Shown here piece by piece: positions 31,460 to 41,816 of a stretch of 64,000 bases of DNA. The stretch comes from Oscillibacter sp. MSJ-31 (GTDB taxonomy: Bacteria; Bacillota; Clostridia; Oscillospirales; Oscillospiraceae). Within the stretch, counting starts at the first letter, position 1, and each line of letters starts with the position of its first letter. The stretch covers positions 248,001 through 312,000 of the forward strand of contig NZ_JAHLPT010000001.1 in NCBI RefSeq assembly GCF_018918025.1, in the 5' to 3' direction. The notes under the pieces are model-generated. The model did no database searches, was not told where the DNA came from, and saw nothing but the letters and a program-made list of their open reading frames with translations. Position numbers and translations under genes: made by a program.

Positions 31460-34400
31460 TCAGCGGGCTATCGGCAGCGCTTCCGCGTCCTGCGCTGCGC
31501 CGCCCTGCATCGCGCGGCGTGCGGAGGAAAGCATCAGCTTGATGCGGTTGAGCTGATTGACCTCGCTCGCGCCGGGGTCGTAGTCCACGGCAACGATGTT
31601 CGCCCACGGGTACGACTTGCGCAGCGCCTTGATGACGCCCTTGCCGACCACATGGTTCGGCATGCACGCGAACGGCTGGATGCAGACGATGTTCGGCGTG
31701 CCGGAGGTGAGCAGCTCCGCCATTTCGCCGGTGAGGAACCAGCCCTCGCCGTACTGATTGCCGATGGCGAGGAACGGCTCGGCGAGCTTGGCAACATCCT
31801 CAATGGGCATGGGGGCCTCAAAGCGGCGGCTTTTCTCCAGCGCCTCGAGCGCGGGCGCACGGAGACGGCGGAGCATCTCCACGCCGGCCTTGGCGACCAC
31901 GGAATCCTTCCACGAGGTGCCGAGGTTCTTATGGCGGAAGTCGCGCCCGTAAATGCTGTAGTTGAAGAAGTCCAGCAGGTCAGGCACGACGGCCTCGGCC
32001 CCCTCGGCCTCCAGCAGCTCGACCAGATGGTTGTTCGCGAGCGGCATATACTTCACCAGGATCTCGCCCACGATGCCGACGCGCGGCTTGTGCAGCGTCT
32101 CGTCGATGGGCAGCGCGTCAAAGTCCGCCACGATGCCGCGGCAGACGTCGGCATAGCGCCACTTCGTTTTGGGGTTCACGAGCGAATCGACGCAGATCTC
32201 CTTCCACTCCTGATGGATCGCCTCGGCGCTGCCCTTTTCCAGCTCATAGGGGCGCACATGATAGAGGCAGCGCATGAAGAGGTCGCCGTAGACCAGCGCG
32301 TGGACCGCATCCATGATGAGGCCCTTGGAGAGCGTGAAGCCCTCGTTCTTCTCCATGCCGTTGAGATTGACGGAGACGACCGGAATGTGGCCGTAGCCCG
32401 CCTTTTCCAGCGCGCGGCGGATGAAGCCGACGTAGTTGCTCGCGCGGCAGCAGCCGCCCGTCTGCGTCATCATGAGGGCAAGGTGATCGGTGTCGTAGCG
32501 GCCCGAGGTCACCGCCTCCATGAGCTGGCCGACCACCGTGATGGACGGGAAGCAGGCGTCGTTGTTGACGTACTTGAGCCCCATGTCGATGGCCTTTCGG
32601 TCGTCGTTCTTGAGCAGCACCACGTTGTAGCCGTGCTTGGCGAACACCGGCTCGAGAACATCAAAGTGAATGGGGCTCATCTGGGGCGCGAGCAGCGTCC
32701 ACTTCTCGTCGCGCATTTTCTTCGTGAAGGCCGCGCGGTGGTAGGCCGCGCTCTGCGGGTGCGCGTAAATGCCCTTCTCGCGCCGGATGCTCATGGCGGC
32801 GAGCAGGCTGCGGATGCGGATACGCACCGCGCCGAGGTTGTTGACCTCGTCGATCTTGAGAACAGTGTAGAGCTTGTTGCTGCCCTCGAGAATTTCGGAG
32901 ACCTGGTCGGTGGTCACCGCGTCAAGACCGCAGCCGAACGAGTTGAGCTGAATCAGCTCGAGATCGTCGCACCGGCGCACGAATTCCGCCGCCGTGTAGA
33001 GGCGGGAGTGGTATACCCACTGGTCGTTCGCACGCAGCGGGCGCTCGGGGGTGAAGTCGATGGGCAGGCTGTCCTCGGTCAGCACGTCAAGGCCGTAGGA
33101 GGCGATCAGCTCAGGGATGCCGTGGTTGATCTCAGGATCAAGATGGTAGGGCCGCCCCGCGAGAACGACGCCGCAGCGTCCCTCCTGCCGCATTTTTTTG
33201 AGCACCCGCGCGCCCTCGGCGCGAATATCCTCCTTGGCCCTTTGCTGCTCGGCCCAGGCAAGGGAAACCGCCTGCCGCGTTTCCTTCTCCGGTATTCCAC
33301 ACTGCTCGCGGCAGAAGCGCGCCATGCGGTCGGCGACCGTCTTCTCGCTCGTGAAGGCAAGGAAGGGCTTGAGATACTCCACCTCGCCGTCGGCGGCCGC
33401 CTCCACGTTGTTCTTCAGATTCTCGGGGTAGGACACCACGATGGGGCAGTTGAAATGATTCTGCGCGTCCGGCGTTTCCTGATGCTCGAAGAACACGCAG
33501 GGATGGAAGATGGTATGCACACCCTCGTCGATGAGCCATTGCACATGGCCGTGGGCGAGCTTCGCGGGATAGCACTCGGACTCGGACGGAATGGACTCCA
33601 TGCCGCGCTCGTAGAGCCTGCGGTCACTCAGCGGCGAGAGGAGCACGCGGAAGCCGAGCGCCTTAAAGAAGGTCGCCCAGAAGGGGTAATTCTCGTACAT
33701 ATTCAGCACACGCGGGATGCCGAGCTCACCGCGCGGCGCAGCCTCGGCCGCAAGCGGCGGATAGCGGAACAGCCGCTCGCGCTTGTAGGCGAAAAGGTCC
33801 GCGCCCTTTTCGTGCGCGTCCGTATTGCCCGCGCCCTTCTCGCAGCGGTTGCCGGTGGTGTAGCGTCGCCCGCCGGGGAAGCGCGTGACCGTCAGCATAC
33901 AGCGGTTGGAGCATCCGCCGCAGCGCAGCGTCTGCGTCTTGTACTCCAGCGTTTCGATCTCCGTGAGCGGAAGCATCGCGGTCTCCTTCCCATGGTAGTG
34001 GCTGCGGGCGATCAGCGCCGCGCCGAACGCCCCCATGAGTCCCGAAATATCGGGACAGACTGCCTCCGCGCCGGAGATCCTCTCAAACGCGCGCAGCACA
34101 GCCTTGTTGTAGAAGGTGCCGCCCTGCACGACAACGTGCGCGCCAAGCTCGCTCGGGTCGGCGAGCTTGATGACCTTATAGAGCGCGTTTTTGATGACGG
34201 AATAGGCAAGACCCGCCGAAATATCCGGCACGCCCGCGCCCTCCTTCTGCGCCTGCTTGACGTTGGAGTTCATGAACACCGTGCAGCGCGTGCCGAGATC
34301 GACCGGGTGCGGCGCGAACAGCGCTTCCTTGGCAAAGCCCTCGGCGCTATAGCCGAGCGAGGCTGCAAAGTTCTCGATGAACGAGCCGCAGCCGGACGAG

Positions 34401-35728
34401 CACGCCTCGTTGAGCAGCACATTGTCCACGCTACCGTTGTGCAGCTTGATGCATTTCATGTCCTGCCCGCCAATGTCCAGCACACAGTCCACCTGCGGAT
34501 CGAAGAAGGCCGCGGCGGTGCAGTGAGCGATGGTCTCGACCTCGCCCTCGTCGAGCGAGAAGGCTGCCTTCAGCAGCGCCTCGCCGTAGCCGGTCGAGCA
34601 CTCGCGCAGGATGTGCGCACCCTCCGGCAACTCGCGCGCGAGCGCGGAGACGGCGCGCTTCGCCGTCTCGATGGGGCTGCCCTGATTGTTCGCGTAGTAC
34701 GACCACAGCAGCTCGCCGCGTTCGCCGATGAGCGCGAGCTTTGTCGTGGTCGAGCCGGCGTCCACGCCGAGGAAGCAGCCGCCCGTATAGCTCGCCAGGT
34801 CTCCCTTCTCCACCACCGCCCGCGCGTGGCGCGCGCAGAAAGCGTCATAGTCCCCCTGCGAGGCAAACAGCGCCGGCAGGCGGTGGAGCTCGAAGGCCAT
34901 CTCCACGCCGCTCGTGAGCCGGTCAATGAGCGAGGCAATGGGCAGCGCCTCACACGCCGTTTCGTCGAGCGCCGCACCCATCGCGGCGAAAAGGTGCGAG
35001 TTCGGCGGGTCGATGGCGGTCTCGTCCGTGAGCTTCAGCGTGCGAATGAACGCCGCCTTGAGCTGCGGCAGGAAGTGCAGCGGTCCGCCGAGGAACGCGA
35101 TGTGGCCGCGAATCGGCTTGCCGCAGGCAAGGCCCGAGATGGTCTGGTTGACGACTGCCTGAAAGATGGAGGCGGCAAGGTCCGCCTTGGTCGCCCCCTC
35201 GTTGATGAGGGGCTGGATGTCCGTCTTGGCAAACACACCGCAGCGCGCGGCGATGGGATAGATCTGCTGATACTTCTCCGCCTCGCGGTCAAGGCCCGCG
35301 GCGTCGGTCTGCAAAAGCGCCGCCATCTGGTCGATGAACGAGCCGGTGCCGCCGGCGCAGACGCCGTTCATGCGCTCCTCAAGCGTCGTACCGAAGTAGA
35401 TGATCTTCGCGTCCTCGCCGCCGAGCTCGATGGCCACATCGGTCTGCGGAGCCTCGCGCCGCAGCGCGTCCGCGACAGCCACGACCTCCTGCACGAATGG
35501 GATACCGAGCGCCTTGGCGAGATTGATGGCGCCCGAGCCGGTGATTTTCGCCCGCAGGGCACAGTCCCCCACCTGCTCGCGTGCCTCGCGTAGAAGCGCC
35601 GAAAGCGCCTCCTGCGTGTGCGCGCAATGCCGCCGGTACTCGCCGAAGAGCAACTTTCCCTCCTCGTCCAGAAGGACGAGCTTCACGGTGGTGGAGCCAA
35701 TGTCGATGCCTGCGCGATATGTATTCAT
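31460..35728 (-). CDS. Giant 2-hydroxyacyl-CoA dehydratase activase/dehydratase-like fusion
   Basis: A 1422-residue protein with two BadF/BcrA-type ATPase domains (about 1-265 and 318-575), a cysteine motif CGGCSNRC (603-610), and then DUF2229 and HgdB-like dehydratase-related regions to the end. Each ATPase starts with an ASKHA loop (GIDIGSTTVKL, GVDAGSTTTKL). In the first, Cys124 and Cys163 have the 39-residue spacing of the [4Fe-4S]-bridging cysteines of HgdC; the second has Cys447 and Cys482. Such proteins use ATP to push a low-potential electron to an iron-sulfur acceptor. The substrate is unknown, and the whole is long even for 'acyl-CoA dehydratase activase-related' proteins. Oxygen-sensitive chemistry implies a strict anaerobe. 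Start ATG at 35728 has AGAGG upstream. Confidence 0.88.
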   Translation of the reverse strand: MNTYRAGIDIGSTTVKLVLLDEEGKLLFGEYRRHCAHTQEALSALLREAREQVGDCALRAKITGSGAINLAKALGIPFVQEVVAVADALRREAPQTDVAIELGGEDAKIIYFGTTLEERMNGVCAGGTGSFIDQMAALLQTDAAGLDREAEKYQQIYPIAARCGVFAKTDIQPLINEGATKADLAASIFQAVVNQTISGLACGKPIRGHIAFLGGPLHFLPQLKAAFIRTLKLTDETAIDPPNSHLFAAMGAALDETACEALPIASLIDRLTSGVEMAFELHRLPALFASQGDYDAFCARHARAVVEKGDLASYTGGCFLGVDAGSTTTKLALIGERGELLWSYYANNQGSPIETAKRAVSALARELPEGAHILRECSTGYGEALLKAAFSLDEGEVETIAHCTAAAFFDPQVDCVLDIGGQDMKCIKLHNGSVDNVLLNEACSSGCGSFIENFAASLGYSAEGFAKEALFAPHPVDLGTRCTVFMNSNVKQAQKEGAGVPDISAGLAYSVIKNALYKVIKLADPSELGAHVVVQGGTFYNKAVLRAFERISGAEAVCPDISGLMGAFGAALIARSHYHGKETAMLPLTEIETLEYKTQTLRCGGCSNRCMLTVTRFPGGRRYTTGNRCEKGAGNTDAHEKGADLFAYKRERLFRYPPLAAEAAPRGELGIPRVLNMYENYPFWATFFKALGFRVLLSPLSDRRLYERGMESIPSESECYPAKLAHGHVQWLIDEGVHTIFHPCVFFEHQETPDAQNHFNCPIVVSYPENLKNNVEAAADGEVEYLKPFLAFTSEKTVADRMARFCREQCGIPEKETRQAVSLAWAEQQRAKEDIRAEGARVLKKMRQEGRCGVVLAGRPYHLDPEINHGIPELIASYGLDVLTEDSLPIDFTPERPLRANDQWVYHSRLYTAAEFVRRCDDLELIQLNSFGCGLDAVTTDQVSEILEGSNKLYTVLKIDEVNNLGAVRIRIRSLLAAMSIRREKGIYAHPQSAAYHRAAFTKKMRDEKWTLLAPQMSPIHFDVLEPVFAKHGYNVVLLKNDDRKAIDMGLKYVNNDACFPSITVVGQLMEAVTSGRYDTDHLALMMTQTGGCCRASNYVGFIRRALEKAGYGHIPVVSVNLNGMEKNEGFTLSKGLIMDAVHALVYGDLFMRCLYHVRPYELEKGSAEAIHQEWKEICVDSLVNPKTKWRYADVCRGIVADFDALPIDETLHKPRVGIVGEILVKYMPLANNHLVELLEAEGAEAVVPDLLDFFNYSIYGRDFRHKNLGTSWKDSVVAKAGVEMLRRLRAPALEALEKSRRFEAPMPIEDVAKLAEPFLAIGNQYGEGWFLTGEMAELLTSGTPNIVCIQPFACMPNHVVGKGVIKALRKSYPWANIVAVDYDPGASEVNQLNRIKLMLSSARRAMQGGAAQDAEALPIAR

Positions 35729-35790
35729 GAAAGGACCTCTTTCTGCCGGAAAATTGTCTGTGCGAATGCAACGTATGGATCGGTAATTCC

Positions 35791-35819
35791 AGTATAGTTT
35801 TCTCAAAAGCAAAGTGAAA
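35791..35819 (-). promoter_or_regulatory. Promoter of the activase/dehydratase gene, weak -35
   Basis: On the minus strand a perfect TATACT (35791-35796) but only TTTCAC (35814-35819) in the -35 position. The poor -35 is overlapped by one of two direct repeats, as expected of an activator-dependent promoter. Confidence 0.55.
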
Positions 35820-35846
35820 GTTAAGAAATAAGAGCAGAAAGTTAAG
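35817..35846. promoter_or_regulatory. LytTR-type direct repeat
   Basis: Two copies of AAAGTTAAG (35817-35825 and 35838-35846) separated by exactly 12 bp. Both match the LytTR-family consensus [TA][AC][CA]GTTN[AG][TG] and the spacing known from AgrA-type sites. The identity extends to 12 bases (GAAAGTTAAGAA), repeated at a 21-bp period, two helical turns. Confidence 0.6.
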
Positions 35847-35857
35847 AAGCTGTAAAA

Positions 35858-35897
35858 AACGGCATTGCACGCCGCTCCTGCGGAATGCAATGCCGTT
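35858..35897 (-). terminator. Terminator of the HAD phosphatase gene
   Basis: Stem AACGGCATTGCA with its exact complement around a 16-base loop; the minus-strand side runs into TTTTTT. Confidence 0.8.
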
Positions 35898-35924
35898 CTC
35901 GTTTTTTCTCTTTGCGCGCCTGCG

Positions 35925-36749
35925 TCAGAACGCCAAAATACGGCGGATCGCCTCGCCCACGCCGTTGTGGTCGTTGTCCTCTGTGATCAGATCGCACTGC
36001 GCTTTGATATCCGCCTGTGCATTGCCCATCGCAATGGACAGGCCCACGTCATGCAGCATCGCGCGGTCGTTATCGGAGTCGCCGATGCCGACAGTCTGCG
36101 CCATCGGGATATGCAGATAGTCCGCAAGTGCCTTCAGGCCGCTGCCCTTCGTGACGCCCTGCGCCGTCATCTCCAATGTAGTCTCCTCCGGCATTGCAAA
36201 GGACAAGGGAAGTGTCCTGAGCTCCTCATAACACGCATGGCAATCCTCCGATGAGCGGAAGTAAATGTTCACCTTGCCGATGGATGTAAGATGCCGTGCC
36301 TCCTCGGCCATATCGGCGACCTTGCGTGTGATCCTCTCAAACATAGGCTGATAGATCCCCGCGTGAAAGTCCTTCATATGCGTTACATCGTCTGCGGCAA
36401 CAATGGTCTCGTCGTCCGTGAGGATATGCGGCATCGCGCGATACCGTTTTGCAGTCTCCGCCAACGCAGCAGCCAGTTCCGATCTGACCGGGCGGCGGTC
36501 GATGCAGCGTTTTTCCACGCGGTCATAGACAAGCGCGCCCGTGCTGCACACAGCGTAGCGCATCATCGGCACCATATCAAAATACAGCTTCAGCTCTGGC
36601 ACGGCGCGGCCCGTGCAGTACACCACATGAATGCCGCGCTCGCTTGCCGCGCGGATATCGCGCACAGTGTCCGGGGCAATGGTCTTGTCCGATGTCAGGA
36701 GCGTTCCGTCCATATCCAACGCAATGATGCGGTAATTCTTTCTCTCCAT
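35925..36749 (-). CDS. Cof-type HAD-IIB family hydrolase
   Basis: A 274-residue HAD phosphatase. Motif I is ALDMDGTLL (nucleophile Asp), motif II CTGR, and the C-terminal motif IV is GIGDSDNDRAML, with the large C2 cap in between (about 85-200) typical of Cof/YidA-type sugar- or FMN-phosphatases. Substrate cannot be told from sequence. The ATG at 36749 follows AAAGGG. It lies 62 bp after engB with a hairpin between them. Confidence 0.9.
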   Translation of the reverse strand: MERKNYRIIALDMDGTLLTSDKTIAPDTVRDIRAASERGIHVVYCTGRAVPELKLYFDMVPMMRYAVCSTGALVYDRVEKRCIDRRPVRSELAAALAETAKRYRAMPHILTDDETIVAADDVTHMKDFHAGIYQPMFERITRKVADMAEEARHLTSIGKVNIYFRSSEDCHACYEELRTLPLSFAMPEETTLEMTAQGVTKGSGLKALADYLHIPMAQTVGIGDSDNDRAMLHDVGLSIAMGNAQADIKAQCDLITEDNDHNGVGEAIRRILAF

Positions 36750-36772
36750 GCATGACCCTTTCTTCAAATTCA

Positions 36773-36807
36773 GAAGGTCTCCCCTGCGCCTCCGCGGGAA
36801 GACCTTC
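36773..36807 (-). terminator. Hairpin after engB
   Basis: GAAGGTCT with complementary AGACCTTC and an imperfect GC-rich inner part, just past the engB stop. The minus-strand trailer CTGAATTTG is a poor T-run, so termination may be partial, allowing some read-through to the HAD gene. Confidence 0.5.
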
Positions 36808-36810
36808 CTT

Positions 36811-37404
36811 TTATCGTTTGAGATGCCCGGCAAGGGCGGTGATAAGCGCGTCCTTGCCCTCGCCCTTCTCGGCGGAAAACGGCACGAGCACATCGTCCGG
36901 CCCGAGGTCAAGCGTCTCGCGGATGAGCGCGAGGTTCGGCTCGATCTCGCTCCTTTTGAGCTTGTCGAGCTTGTTCGCCACGACCACCATCGGGCAGCCG
37001 CTTCCCCGGAACCACTCGCGCATCGTCACGTCGTCCGCTGTCGGCTTGTGGCGGGCATCGACGATCAGCACGCCGAGGTCAATAAGCCCCGCGCTCTGGA
37101 AGTAGTTCTCCATCAGGCGGCCCCAGCGGTCGCGCTCGGCCTTGGAGACCTTCGCGTAGCCGTAGCCGGGCAGATCGACGAGGTAGAGCCTGCCGTCGAT
37201 CTTGAAGTAGTTGATCTGCGTCGTTTTGCCGGGACTCGCGCCGACGCGGGCAAAATTTTTGCGGTTCACCACGCGGTTGATGACGCTCGATTTGCCGACG
37301 TTCGAGCGTCCCGCGAACGCGACCTGCGGCAGTCCGTCATGGACGAACTGCGCGGGCACGGTCGCGCTCAGGATAAATTCCGCCTTGTTGAAGTTGATCG
37401 CCAT
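36811..37404 (-). CDS. engB: Ribosome biogenesis GTPase YsxC/EngB
   Basis: A 197-residue TrmE-Era-type GTPase needed for 50S assembly. G1 is GRSNVGKSSVIN, G2 region PGKTTQINYF, G3 DLPGYG, G4 NKLDK, and G5-like SAEKGEG. Length and motifs are standard. It follows lon by 27 bp at the end of the tig-clpP-clpX-lon-engB run; the order lon-ysxC is conserved in Bacillus. Confidence 0.96.
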   Translation of the reverse strand: MAINFNKAEFILSATVPAQFVHDGLPQVAFAGRSNVGKSSVINRVVNRKNFARVGASPGKTTQINYFKIDGRLYLVDLPGYGYAKVSKAERDRWGRLMENYFQSAGLIDLGVLIVDARHKPTADDVTMREWFRGSGCPMVVVANKLDKLKRSEIEPNLALIRETLDLGPDDVLVPFSAEKGEGKDALITALAGHLKR

Positions 37405-37431
37405 AAGGGGTCACTCCGCTTCTGTTGATTT

Positions 37432-39828
37432 TCAGACCCGCAGCGCGGGCAGCTTGCCGCCCTCCGCAGCGCCCGGCAGCACGGTGTCGAGCCGCGCGGC
37501 GGAAGCCGCCTTGGGATAGACCAGCGCTTCGGCGAACACGGCGTCCACCGTCTCCACCGGCACAAAGCGCAGCTTTGCGCGCACGTTCGGGTCGATCTCG
37601 TCGAGGTCCTTTTCATTCTCCTTCGGAAGGATGACGGTGCGGATGCCGGCGCGCAGCGCGCCCATGGTCTTCTCCCGCAGCCCGCCGATGGGCATGACGC
37701 GCCCGCGCAGCGTGACCTCGCCGGTCATGGCAACATCGTGGCGCACCGCGCGGTCCGTCAGCGCCGAGAGCAGTGCCGTCGTGATGGCGATGCCCGCGCT
37801 CGGCCCATCCTTGGGGACCGCCCCCTCGGGGAAGTGGATGTGAATATCCTTCGTCTTATAGAAGTCCGTCGGAATGCCCAGCTCCGCCGCGCGCTGGCGC
37901 AGGCAGGACATAGCGGCCTTGCAGCTCTCCTGCATGACCTCGCCGAGGTTGCCGGTCAGCTCCAGCTTGCCGCTGCCGTCCATCACGCCGACCTCGACCG
38001 GAAGGATCTCGCCGCCGACCTGCGTCCACGCAAGACCGTTGACCACGCCGACCAGATCGGTCTTTGCCGCCTCGTCGCGCGTATAGCGCGGTGTGCCGAG
38101 ATAGCTTTCCACATTCTCTGCCGTAATGGAAATGCGCTTTACATCCGTGGTGGCAAAAGCCATTGCCGCCTTGCGGCAAAGCCGGCCGAGCTCACGCTCC
38201 AGACTGCGTACACCGCTCTCGCGCGTGTAGCGCGCGATGACCGTCCGCAGCGCCCCCTCGTCCACGCGCAGCGCGGCGGGCGCAATGCCGTTCGCCTTCT
38301 TCTGCTTGGGCAGCAGATAGTCCACGGCGATATGTAGCTTCTCCTCGTCCGTGTAGCTGGGAAGCTCGATGACCTCCATGCGGTCAAGCAGCGGGCGGGG
38401 AATGGTCTCGGTCGTGTTGGCGGTCATGAGGAACATGACGCGGCTGAGATCGACCGGGATTTCGAGATAGTGGTCGCGGAAGGCGCTGTTCTGCTCGCTG
38501 TCGAGCACCTCGAGCAGCGCCGACGCGGGATCACCGCGCTGGTCGCTCGCGAGCTTGTCCACCTCGTCGAGCACGAGCAGCGGATTCATCGAGCCGCTGC
38601 GGGAGATGGCCTCGATGATGCGGCCGGGCATCGCGCCGATGTAGGTCTTGCGGTGACCGCGGATGTCCGCCTCGTCCCGCACGCCGCCGAGCGACAGCCG
38701 CGCGACCTTGCGGTTCATCGCCTTGGCGATGCTCAGCGCGATGGACGTCTTGCCCACGCCCGGCGGGCCGACAAGGCAGATGATCTGCCCTCTGGCGTCG
38801 GGATTGAGCCTGCGCACGGCAATGAACTCCAGAATACGCTCCTTGACCTTCTCCAGGCCGTAGTGGTCGCGGTCAAGACGGCGGCGCGCCGTTTCCACGC
38901 TCACGCGCTCCTTTGTCTCCACGCCCCACGGCATATCGAGCACGGTGTCGAGATAGTTGCGCAGCACGCTGGCCTCCGCGCTGCCGAACGGCTGACGCGA
39001 CAGGCGATCCACGTCCTTGAGGAGCTTTTTCTCCGTTTCCTCCGGCAGGCGGCAGGCACAGATCCTTGTGCGGTATTCGTCGAACTCCGCGTCGCTGTCT
39101 CCCTCGCCCAGCTCATTCTGCAGCACCTTGACCTGCTCGCGCAGGATCATGTCCTTTTGGATCTGACCGACGCGCTCGCGCACCTTGCTTTCAATGTCCT
39201 GCTCCATCGCAATGACGCTGATCTCGCGCTTGAGGATCTCGTTCACACGGCGCAGACGCATCAGCGGGCGCAGCTCCTCAAGCACAGACTGCTTATCCTG
39301 ATAGCGCAGATTGCTGTTCTGCGCGATGAAATCAGCGAGAAAGCCCGGGTCGGTCGCGTCCATGACCGTGGTGAAGATGCTCTCGGGCTGCTTGGGCAGC
39401 AGCTCGCTGTACTCGCCGAAGAGCGCGTAGGTCTGGCGCAGCATCGCCTCGGTGCGCGTGCCGTGCCGCGGCGACTTTTCCTCGCCGATCAGCTCGACCT
39501 GCGCCTGCAGAAACGGCTCGCGCTGCCACAGGCGGCGCAGCCGCGCACGGCTGCCGCCCTCCATGACGACGCGCATCATGGAGTTCGACGCGCGCAGGAT
39601 CTGAATGACGCGCGCGACGGTGCCGACCTCGTAGAGGTCCTTTTCCTCCGGCAGCTCAACGCCCAGCTCGCGCTGCGTGACAAGGAATATCTCCTGCCCC
39701 GTCTCCATCGCGCGCTCCAGCGCGCGCACGGAGATCTCGCGCTCCACGTCAAAGCTCGCGGTCATGCGGGGAAAGACCGTGAGTCCGCGCAGCGCAAGGG
39801 CCGGGATGTTTTTGGTGATGGTTTCCAT
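37432..39828 (-). CDS. lon: ATP-dependent protease LonA
   Basis: A 798-residue LonA: N-terminal LAN substrate domain (opening PALALRGLTVFPRM), an AAA+ module with Walker A GPPGVGKTS and the sensor region, and a C-terminal S16 protease domain with the catalytic Ser in KDGPSAGIAI and the Lys in LREKTMGALRAGI. It degrades misfolded and regulatory proteins in the cytosol. It lies 14 bp after clpX. LonB, which sits between clpX and lonA in Bacillus, is absent here. Confidence 0.97.
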   Translation of the reverse strand: METITKNIPALALRGLTVFPRMTASFDVEREISVRALERAMETGQEIFLVTQRELGVELPEEKDLYEVGTVARVIQILRASNSMMRVVMEGGSRARLRRLWQREPFLQAQVELIGEEKSPRHGTRTEAMLRQTYALFGEYSELLPKQPESIFTTVMDATDPGFLADFIAQNSNLRYQDKQSVLEELRPLMRLRRVNEILKREISVIAMEQDIESKVRERVGQIQKDMILREQVKVLQNELGEGDSDAEFDEYRTRICACRLPEETEKKLLKDVDRLSRQPFGSAEASVLRNYLDTVLDMPWGVETKERVSVETARRRLDRDHYGLEKVKERILEFIAVRRLNPDARGQIICLVGPPGVGKTSIALSIAKAMNRKVARLSLGGVRDEADIRGHRKTYIGAMPGRIIEAISRSGSMNPLLVLDEVDKLASDQRGDPASALLEVLDSEQNSAFRDHYLEIPVDLSRVMFLMTANTTETIPRPLLDRMEVIELPSYTDEEKLHIAVDYLLPKQKKANGIAPAALRVDEGALRTVIARYTRESGVRSLERELGRLCRKAAMAFATTDVKRISITAENVESYLGTPRYTRDEAAKTDLVGVVNGLAWTQVGGEILPVEVGVMDGSGKLELTGNLGEVMQESCKAAMSCLRQRAAELGIPTDFYKTKDIHIHFPEGAVPKDGPSAGIAITTALLSALTDRAVRHDVAMTGEVTLRGRVMPIGGLREKTMGALRAGIRTVILPKENEKDLDEIDPNVRAKLRFVPVETVDAVFAEALVYPKAASAARLDTVLPGAAEGGKLPALRV

Positions 39829-39842
39829 AGGGTCTCCTTACG

Positions 39843-41138
39843 TCAGGAGGCCGGCTCGACCGGCGGCAGCTCCGCCGCGGGCTTTCCCTCCTGCAATGCT
39901 TCTTTTCTGTGTCCGAGCTGCGGCGGCTCCTTGCCGTCCACGCAGTCACGGGTGATGGTCACGCGGTCGATCGTGCGGTCAGACGGAATGTCATACATCA
40001 CCTTGGTGAGCAGGCCCTCCATCACCGCGCGCAGGCCGCGCGCGCCGATCTTGCGCTCGATGGCCTTGTCGGCGATCTCCTCAAGCGCGTCGTGATCGAA
40101 CACGAGCTCCGCGCCGTCGTAGCTCAGGAGCTTCTGATACTGCTTGACCAAGGCGTTCTTCGGCTCGGTCAGGATGCGCACCAGATCGTCGCGCCGCAGC
40201 TCGTCGAGCGCGGCGATGACCGGCAGACGGCCCACCAGCTCGGGAATGATGCCGAACTTGAGGATGTCGTGCGGCTGCACCTCGCGCAGGATCTTTGCGT
40301 GATCCTTCTCTTTTCTGCCCTCGATGACCGCGTCAAAGCCGATGCTCTTGCGGTCCAGACGGCTCTCGATGATCTTGTCCAGTCCCTCGAACGCGCCGCC
40401 GCAGATAAAGAGAATGTTGCGCGTGTCGATCTGAATGAACTCCTGGTGCGGATGCTTGCGTCCGCCCTGCGGCGGAACGTTCGCGACCGTGCCCTCGACG
40501 ATCTTCAGCAGCGCCTGCTGCACGCCCTCGCCGGAGACGTCGCGCGTAATGGAGGTATTCTCGCTCTTGCGGGCGATCTTGTCGATCTCGTCAACGTAGA
40601 TGATGCCGCGCTCGGCGAGCTCCACGTCGTAATCCGCCGCCTGCAGAAGACGCAGGAGGATATTCTCCACATCGTCGCCGACGTATCCCGCCTCGGTGAG
40701 CGTGGTCGCGTCCGCGATGGCGAACGGCACCTTGAGGATGCGGGCGAGCGTCTGGGCAAAGAGCGTCTTGCCGCTGCCGGTGGGACCGAGCAGCAGGATG
40801 TTGCTCTTTTGCAGCTCCACGTCGTCTCCGCCGCCGAAGAAGATGCGCTTATAGTGGTTGTAGACCGCCACGCTCAGCGCGACCTTGGCCTCGTCCTGTC
40901 CGATCACATACTGGTCGAGCACGGCGCGGATCTCGTGCGGGGTGGGGATCTCATCGGGCGTATCGAACTCGTGCTGCTCGGCCTCATAGCCATCCTCCAC
41001 GATCTCCATGCACAGCCGCACGCACTCGTCGCAGATGCGCACGCCGGCGGGGCCCTGGATCATGCGGTGCGTTTCCTTCTCCGACTTGCCGCAGAACGAG
41101 CAGCGGAGAAGCTGCTTCTTGCTTTTTTCTTCACTCAT
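39843..41138 (-). CDS. clpX: ATP-dependent Clp protease ATP-binding subunit ClpX
   Basis: A 431-residue AAA+ unfoldase that feeds ClpP. The N-terminal zinc-binding domain has Cys13, Cys16, Cys36 and Cys39. Walker A is [12 protein letters not shown], Walker [11 protein letters not shown], and the ClpP-docking loop is present as [15 protein letters not shown] further on, with IGF-type loop following. It lies 33 bp after clpP, so the protease and its unfoldase are made together. Confidence 0.97.
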   Translation of the reverse strand: MSEEKSKKQLLRCSFCGKSEKETHRMIQGPAGVRICDECVRLCMEIVEDGYEAEQHEFDTPDEIPTPHEIRAVLDQYVIGQDEAKVALSVAVYNHYKRIFFGGGDDVELQKSNILLLGPTGSGKTLFAQTLARILKVPFAIADATTLTEAGYVGDDVENILLRLLQAADYDVELAERGIIYVDEIDKIARKSENTSITRDVSGEGVQQALLKIVEGTVANVPPQGGRKHPHQEFIQIDTRNILFICGGAFEGLDKIIESRLDRKSIGFDAVIEGRKEKDHAKILREVQPHDILKFGIIPELVGRLPVIAALDELRRDDLVRILTEPKNALVKQYQKLLSYDGAELVFDHDALEEIADKAIERKIGARGLRAVMEGLLTKVMYDIPSDRTIDRVTITRDCVDGKEPPQLGHRKEALQEGKPAAELPPVEPAS

Positions 41139-41171
41139 TCGTGTAATGACCTTTCCCTTTACAGGTATTGA

Positions 41172-41753
<582 letters not shown>

Positions 41754-41816
41754 AGGGTTACCTCCTTGGTGTCCGTTCAAAATGTTCATACCCTGTTCAA
41801 ATTTCCGGTATGTATG

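Noticed and set aside
31409-35593. A 1394-codon open frame on the plus strand opposite the activase/dehydratase gene
   Set aside because: Its composition (runs of R, A, H, V, E) is that of an antisense shadow of a GC-rich gene; the minus-strand protein has clear domains, a ribosome binding site and a promoter.
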